Positions 41,591 to 44,404 of a stretch of 44,404 nt of DNA are shown one piece after another (within the stretch, counting starts at the first letter, position 1; every line of letters begins with the position of its first letter). A model generated the notes under the pieces. It did no database searches. It saw only the letters and a list, made by a program, of their open reading frames with translations, and had not been told where the DNA came from. Position numbers and translations under genes: made by a program. The DNA comes from Clostridia bacterium (GTDB taxonomy: Bacteria > Bacillota > Clostridia > Oscillospirales > Acutalibacteraceae): positions 1 to 44,404 of the forward strand of contig JAFQSY010000068.1 of the NCBI GenBank assembly GCA_017409265.1. The letters are read 5' to 3'.

Positions 41591-42454
41591 ATGCCATCAG
41601 ATTTGCATTGCCACACCAAACTTTCTGACAGCTCAATGGGTATTGATGACCTCATCGTACTCGCTCAGAAGAAAGGATTAACCACCATCGCCATAACGGA
41701 CCGCGATTGCCAGGCAGGCACAGTCCGCGCAAAAATTATCGGCGAACGCAGAGGAATAACAGTCATTCCGGGAGTTGAGATTTCGGCAACCGACTCAAAG
41801 TCGGGCAAAAACGTTGAAATTCTCGGCTATCTTTGCGACAGCCCGGACAGGCTTGAGGGCCTTTGCCACAGAAACGTTGTTTCTCGCAAAAAGGCAAGCC
41901 AGCTTATGACTCTTAAAATCGCCCGTAAATATCCCATCTCTCCCGAGCTTGTTCTTAAATGTGCAACAGGTTCAACCGCCGTTTTTGAGCAGCACATCAT
42001 GCACGCTCTCCTTGAATGCGGAATAACAGATAAAATTTACGGAAACATATACCATGAGCTTTTCTCCCCCGAAAGCGAAGAAAATGTTCTTGTTAAGGTG
42101 AACTATCCCGAACCCTCCGAAGTTATTGAAGCGATTCACGAAGCGGGCGGAATTGCCGTGATTGCCCATCCCGGTGCATCGGGATGCTTTGAAATTCTTG
42201 AAGAGCTTCTCACTTGCGGAGTTGACGGTGTTGAAGTATGGCATCCCGAAAACACTCCCGAGCAGGAAGCCGAGCTTCTTAAATTTGCACGCGACAACGG
42301 TATTCTCGCAATCGGCGGAACGGATTTCAAGGGTATGTATTCAAAGAAAACGATCTGTGTGGGTGACTGTGCAACACCCGATGCAGACGTCAAGGCTCTT
42401 ATGAGCTATAAAACAAAAATGAAAAAGAAAAAAACTGCAACGGAGAACAAATAA
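41591..42454 (+). CDS. PHP-domain phosphoesterase
   Basis: Metal-dependent phosphoesterase of the PHP family, 287 residues, similar to the RNase AM/nucleoside 3',5'-bisphosphate phosphatase group. Motifs: DLHCHTKLSDSS (His 6, His 8, Asp 13), TDRDCQAGT, GVEISATD, IAHPGASG and GTDFKG. The middle insertion differs from histidinol phosphatase. AGAGGTAA lies before ATG 41591; an in-frame codon at 41546 has no site and overlaps the -10 region. The next gene begins 2 bases after its stop. Substrate is inferred from family only. Confidence 0.85.
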   Translation: MPSDLHCHTKLSDSSMGIDDLIVLAQKKGLTTIAITDRDCQAGTVRAKIIGERRGITVIPGVEISATDSKSGKNVEILGYLCDSPDRLEGLCHRNVVSRKKASQLMTLKIARKYPISPELVLKCATGSTAVFEQHIMHALLECGITDKIYGNIYHELFSPESEENVLVKVNYPEPSEVIEAIHEAGGIAVIAHPGASGCFEILEELLTCGVDGVEVWHPENTPEQEAELLKFARDNGILAIGGTDFKGMYSKKTICVGDCATPDADVKALMSYKTKMKKKKTATENK

Positions 42455-42456
42455 AA

Positions 42457-43005
42457 ATGAGACCTAATGACGACGACATTAAAATCTTTCATCCAAAAAA
42501 GACGGATGCCGCAGGAGCAGACCTTGCAGAGCTCGCTCTGCTTGTTGATTCCTACCGCAGCAACGGCAACATGGAGAAAGCAATAAAGCTCGGTGAAGAG
42601 CTCGCAGGTCTTTCACCCGAAAGCTTCTGCCCCGAGGATGCCTCAAAGCTCACCACCAACGAGGTGCGTCAGCTTCGCGCGCTGATGGTTTTTGCATCGC
42701 AGATTGCTCTGCATAAATATCTGCCGCACACCATGCTGTCCTCACAGGCAATAAACGCAATGTATTCAAGGTTAAGTGAAACTGCCGCAGGCTTTTTTTC
42801 AAACATTACCGACGGCTCATCATTCACTTTCTATTATCTCACCGTCAGAAAAAACAGGGATGTTGTTGAAAACATCGGCAAGAACTATGCCATGCTCTGC
42901 GACAAGGATGAGGATGAATTTCTTGTTTCGCTCGGCAGTCGTGTTTTCTCGCAGGTTGATGTTTATATCTGCGATATGATTGAAAAAGCTGAATTTGCAG
43001 AATAA
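42457..43005 (+). CDS. Conserved hypothetical protein of the PHP operon
   Basis: A 182-residue, mostly alpha-helical protein with no recognised domain. It begins MRPNDDDIKIFHPKK and contains regular helix pairs (LALLVDSYRSNGNMEKAIKLGEELAGL) that look like a short TPR-type hairpin, then RQLRALMVFASQIALHKYLP and a C-terminal SRVFSQVDVYICDMIEKAEF. No Cys cluster, signal or membrane segment. Two bases separate it from the PHP gene and 16 from the metallophosphoesterase, so the three form one operon. Confidence 0.62.
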   Translation: MRPNDDDIKIFHPKKTDAAGADLAELALLVDSYRSNGNMEKAIKLGEELAGLSPESFCPEDASKLTTNEVRQLRALMVFASQIALHKYLPHTMLSSQAINAMYSRLSETAAGFFSNITDGSSFTFYYLTVRKNRDVVENIGKNYAMLCDKDEDEFLVSLGSRVFSQVDVYICDMIEKAEFAE

Positions 43006-43021
43006 AAAGGAGTTATAAATT

Positions 43022-44008
43022 ATGTGGCTTGCAATTAAACAAATCATCGCGCTTATCGTTTCGCTTCTGATGACGGTTTTTCCCTCAAGCGAATTTCTTG
43101 CAGGTTTTGAAGCTCTTGAACTCGCAACAAAAGAGGACGACTGCCTTCTGAATGCATCAATCGTTTCCGATGTTCACATTGATGTTGATTGGCCCATCGG
43201 CGAATGGATTTGGGCAAACGGTCTCAACGACCTTGAGCGCTCAAAAGATACCGTTGATGCCCTTATAGTTTCGGGCGACCTTACAAACTACGGCGACGGA
43301 CCCTCTATGGAGAGTTTTTTCAGAATTATGGCGGACAGCTCCTGCGCCGAAAATTGGGTGACCGCAATGGGTAACCATGACGTCGGTCACGTTGAGGACA
43401 CAACACAGGAAGGCGCAAGACAGAGATTTGTTGACCTTTATAACGAGCTGAATCCCTCGGGCCAGCAAATTGACAAGGCATATTATAAAATGGATATCAA
43501 CGGTTACCGCTTCGTTGTTCTGGTTGATGACGGTGAGGATACCTGGGATCATCCCGATATGGCTGAAGAACAATATCAGTTCCTTGACGATGCTCTTGCA
43601 GAAGCTACCGACAGAGGGCTTCCGATGTTTGTAGTCTGCCACGTTCCCGTTGAGGGCGTTAACGGTCAGGATAAAATCTGGGAGGACGGCGGTCTCGGCG
43701 ATTGCAGCGACAGAGTGCAGTCCATTCTTGAAAAATACGAAAACGTATTCTTCATCAGCGGTCATGTTCATACCGGCATCAACGGTCCACTTGTAGAAAA
43801 TGCTTTCGGCTTCTCATGCGTTGAAACCATTAACGGCGTTAATTACATAAATCTTCCCACTTACATGATTGTTAACAGATACGGTGTTCCCTGGGGCGGC
43901 ATGGGCTTCCAAATGGAGGTTTATGAGGATGAGGTTCTCTTCAGAGCAAGAAACTTCGGCTCATCAAAATGGTACCCCGTTTATGACCACACAGTTCCAC
44001 TTGTATAA
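43022..44008 (+). CDS. Exported metallophosphoesterase
   Basis: Calcineurin-like phosphoesterase of 328 residues with an N-terminal hydrophobic signal (about residues 4-22), so it acts outside the membrane. The dinuclear metal motifs are complete: SDVHID (about 48), GDLTNYG, GNHDVG, VCHVP and SGHVHTGIN. Substrate unknown (nucleotide, phospholipid or phosphodiester). AAAGGAG precedes ATG 43022. It is last in the PHP operon, followed by a terminator and tRNA-Pro. Confidence 0.88.
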   Translation: MWLAIKQIIALIVSLLMTVFPSSEFLAGFEALELATKEDDCLLNASIVSDVHIDVDWPIGEWIWANGLNDLERSKDTVDALIVSGDLTNYGDGPSMESFFRIMADSSCAENWVTAMGNHDVGHVEDTTQEGARQRFVDLYNELNPSGQQIDKAYYKMDINGYRFVVLVDDGEDTWDHPDMAEEQYQFLDDALAEATDRGLPMFVVCHVPVEGVNGQDKIWEDGGLGDCSDRVQSILEKYENVFFISGHVHTGINGPLVENAFGFSCVETINGVNYINLPTYMIVNRYGVPWGGMGFQMEVYEDEVLFRARNFGSSKWYPVYDHTVPLV

Positions 44009-44014
44009 AACTTC

Positions 44015-44048
44015 AGCGGTGTCTTCAAAAAGAAGATGCCGCTCTTTT
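44015..44048 (+). terminator. Intrinsic terminator of the PHP operon
   Basis: A 12-bp stem AGCGGTGTCTTC / GAAGATGCCGCT (two G-U pairs) with an A5 loop, followed by CTTTT. Confidence 0.83.
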
Positions 44049-44058
44049 AAAATTACTG

Positions 44059-44087
44059 TTGACTTTACAGCCCAAATATCATAAAAT
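44059..44087 (+). promoter_or_regulatory. Promoter of tRNA-Pro
   Basis: TTGACT (44059-44064), 17 bases, TAAAAT (44082-44087), 33 bases before the mature tRNA 5' end. Confidence 0.78.
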
Positions 44088-44120
44088 ATATGGTAGCAAG
44101 TTTCATAATTTAATATTAAT

Positions 44121-44196
44121 CGGGGTGTGGCGCAGCTGGTAGCGCGCGTGGTTTGGGACCACGAGGCCCAGAGTTCGAAACTCTGCACTCCGACCA
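44121..44196 (+). tRNA. tRNA-Pro (anticodon UGG)
   Basis: A complete 76-base cloverleaf: acceptor CGGGGTG / CACTCCG (one G-U pair), D arm GCGC...GCGC, anticodon stem CGTGG / CCACG with loop TTTGGGA (anticodon TGG at 44154-44156), T arm CAGAG-TTCGAAA-CTCTG, discriminator A and encoded CCA. UGG reads all or most proline codons. Confidence 0.96.
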
Positions 44197-44205
44197 AAAG
44201 ATGAT

Positions 44206-44249
44206 AATCCGAACCCTCTCTTCAAAGTAGGAGATGCGTTCGGATTTTT
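44206..44249 (+). terminator. Intrinsic terminator after tRNA-Pro
   Basis: Stem AATCCGAAC / GTTCGGATT with an inner TCTC/GAGA pairing, followed by TTT and a further T-rich tract. It starts 9 bases after the tRNA CCA end. Confidence 0.78.
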
Positions 44250-44273
44250 CATTTCTTATAGTCTTTTAGAATG

Positions 44274-44301
44274 AGAAAACGGGGATGAAAATTCATCCCC
44301 G
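44274..44301 (-). terminator. Intrinsic terminator of the partial minus-strand gene
   Basis: Stem CGGGGATGAA / TTCATCCCCG with a 2-base loop, followed on the minus strand by TTTTCTC. It lies 17 bases after the stop at 44319. Confidence 0.83.
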
Positions 44302-44318
44302 CCGAATTAAGATTTATA

Positions 44319-44404
44319 TTAATCTGTACTTCGTTCTCTTTCGGCTTTCCACTTTTCAAAAGCTTCTTTGCCTTCTTCGCTTTCGTAGAATGCCCTGATT
44401 TCCG
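44319..44404 (-). CDS. C-terminal fragment of an unidentified protein
   Basis: Only the last 27 or so codons are in the window. The frame reads EIRAFYESEEGKEAFEKWKAERERSTD then stop, a charged helix with a plausible protein composition, and ends just before a terminator. The other two frames give basic runs or stops. The gene continues beyond the window; I do not recognise it. Confidence 0.55.
   Translation of the reverse strand, partial: EIRAFYESEEGKEAFEKWKAERERSTD

Noticed and set aside
1-44404. Mobile elements, phage, defence islands or CRISPR-Cas
   Set aside because: No transposase, integrase, cas, restriction or toxin-antitoxin signature and no array of spaced direct repeats were seen; genes are core-like throughout.

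Overview
The window reads as a stretch of core chromosome from an endospore-forming Firmicute of the class Clostridia, most like the Oscillospiraceae/Ruminococcaceae. Three things point there: sporulation genes (yqfC, yqfD, ylbJ-like, ytvI-like), strong AGGAGG-type ribosome binding sites with several TTG/GTG starts, and typical clostridial housekeeping neighbourhoods (rpsF-ssb-rpsR; efp beside an M24 peptidase and a CD1247-like protein; prfA beside DUF951; a TPP riboswitch in front of thiT). I saw no insertion sequence, phage gene, CRISPR array or integrase. The genus assignment is inference from gene content.

Layout. 1-1.1 kb: rpsF-ssb-rpsR operon. 1.1-3.7 kb: divergent sporulation genes yqfCD and ylbJ. 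3.7-8.3 kb: a small Cys protein, a cytoplasmic BNR sialidase-like protein, a lipoprotein, and an MBOAT O-acyltransferase/DHHW pair expected to acylate an exported polymer. 8.3-10.3 kb: a phosphohexomutase with a tiny sorting-signal-like membrane protein downstream. 10.4-12.3 kb: two membrane-anchored exported proteins (propeller-like and DUF4474). 12.4-16.2 kb: a TetR regulator divergent from a MacB-like ABC exporter, with repeated GTTAC half-sites between them. 16.3-19.7 kb: a divergent EF-G paralogue and a YtvI/AI-2E family membrane protein. 19.9-22.4 kb: hom-lysC (aspartate pathway).

22.5-26.7 kb holds the least ordinary genes: a VTT (DedA/TVP38) membrane domain fused to a nucleoside hydrolase, overlapped by an orphan NMT1-like substrate-binding lipoprotein and divergent from a radical SAM enzyme with a Cys-rich C-terminus. 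26.8-28.9 kb: a large repeat lipoprotein. 29.0-31.2 kb: two base-excision DNA glycosylases (nth and an OGG1-type enzyme) flanking a small tail-anchored protein and a 398-base noncoding region with DnaA-box-like repeats. 31.2-32.0 kb: TPP riboswitch plus ThiT. 32.0-39.3 kb, all minus strand: CD1247-like protein, efp, Xaa-Pro peptidase, M18 aminopeptidase, lytic transglycosylase, a Sua5-CoaE fusion, prfA and DUF951. 39.4-44.0 kb: S1-domain protein, mnmA, PHP phosphoesterase, an unknown protein and a metallophosphoesterase. The window ends with tRNA-Pro(UGG) and the tail of an unidentified minus-strand gene.

Most convergent gene pairs share bidirectional hairpin terminators. Best candidates for undescribed biology: the VTT-nucleoside hydrolase fusion with its lipoprotein, the Sua5-CoaE fusion, the DnaA-box-like cluster near 30.15 kb, and the hairpin leader in front of the Xaa-Pro peptidase.
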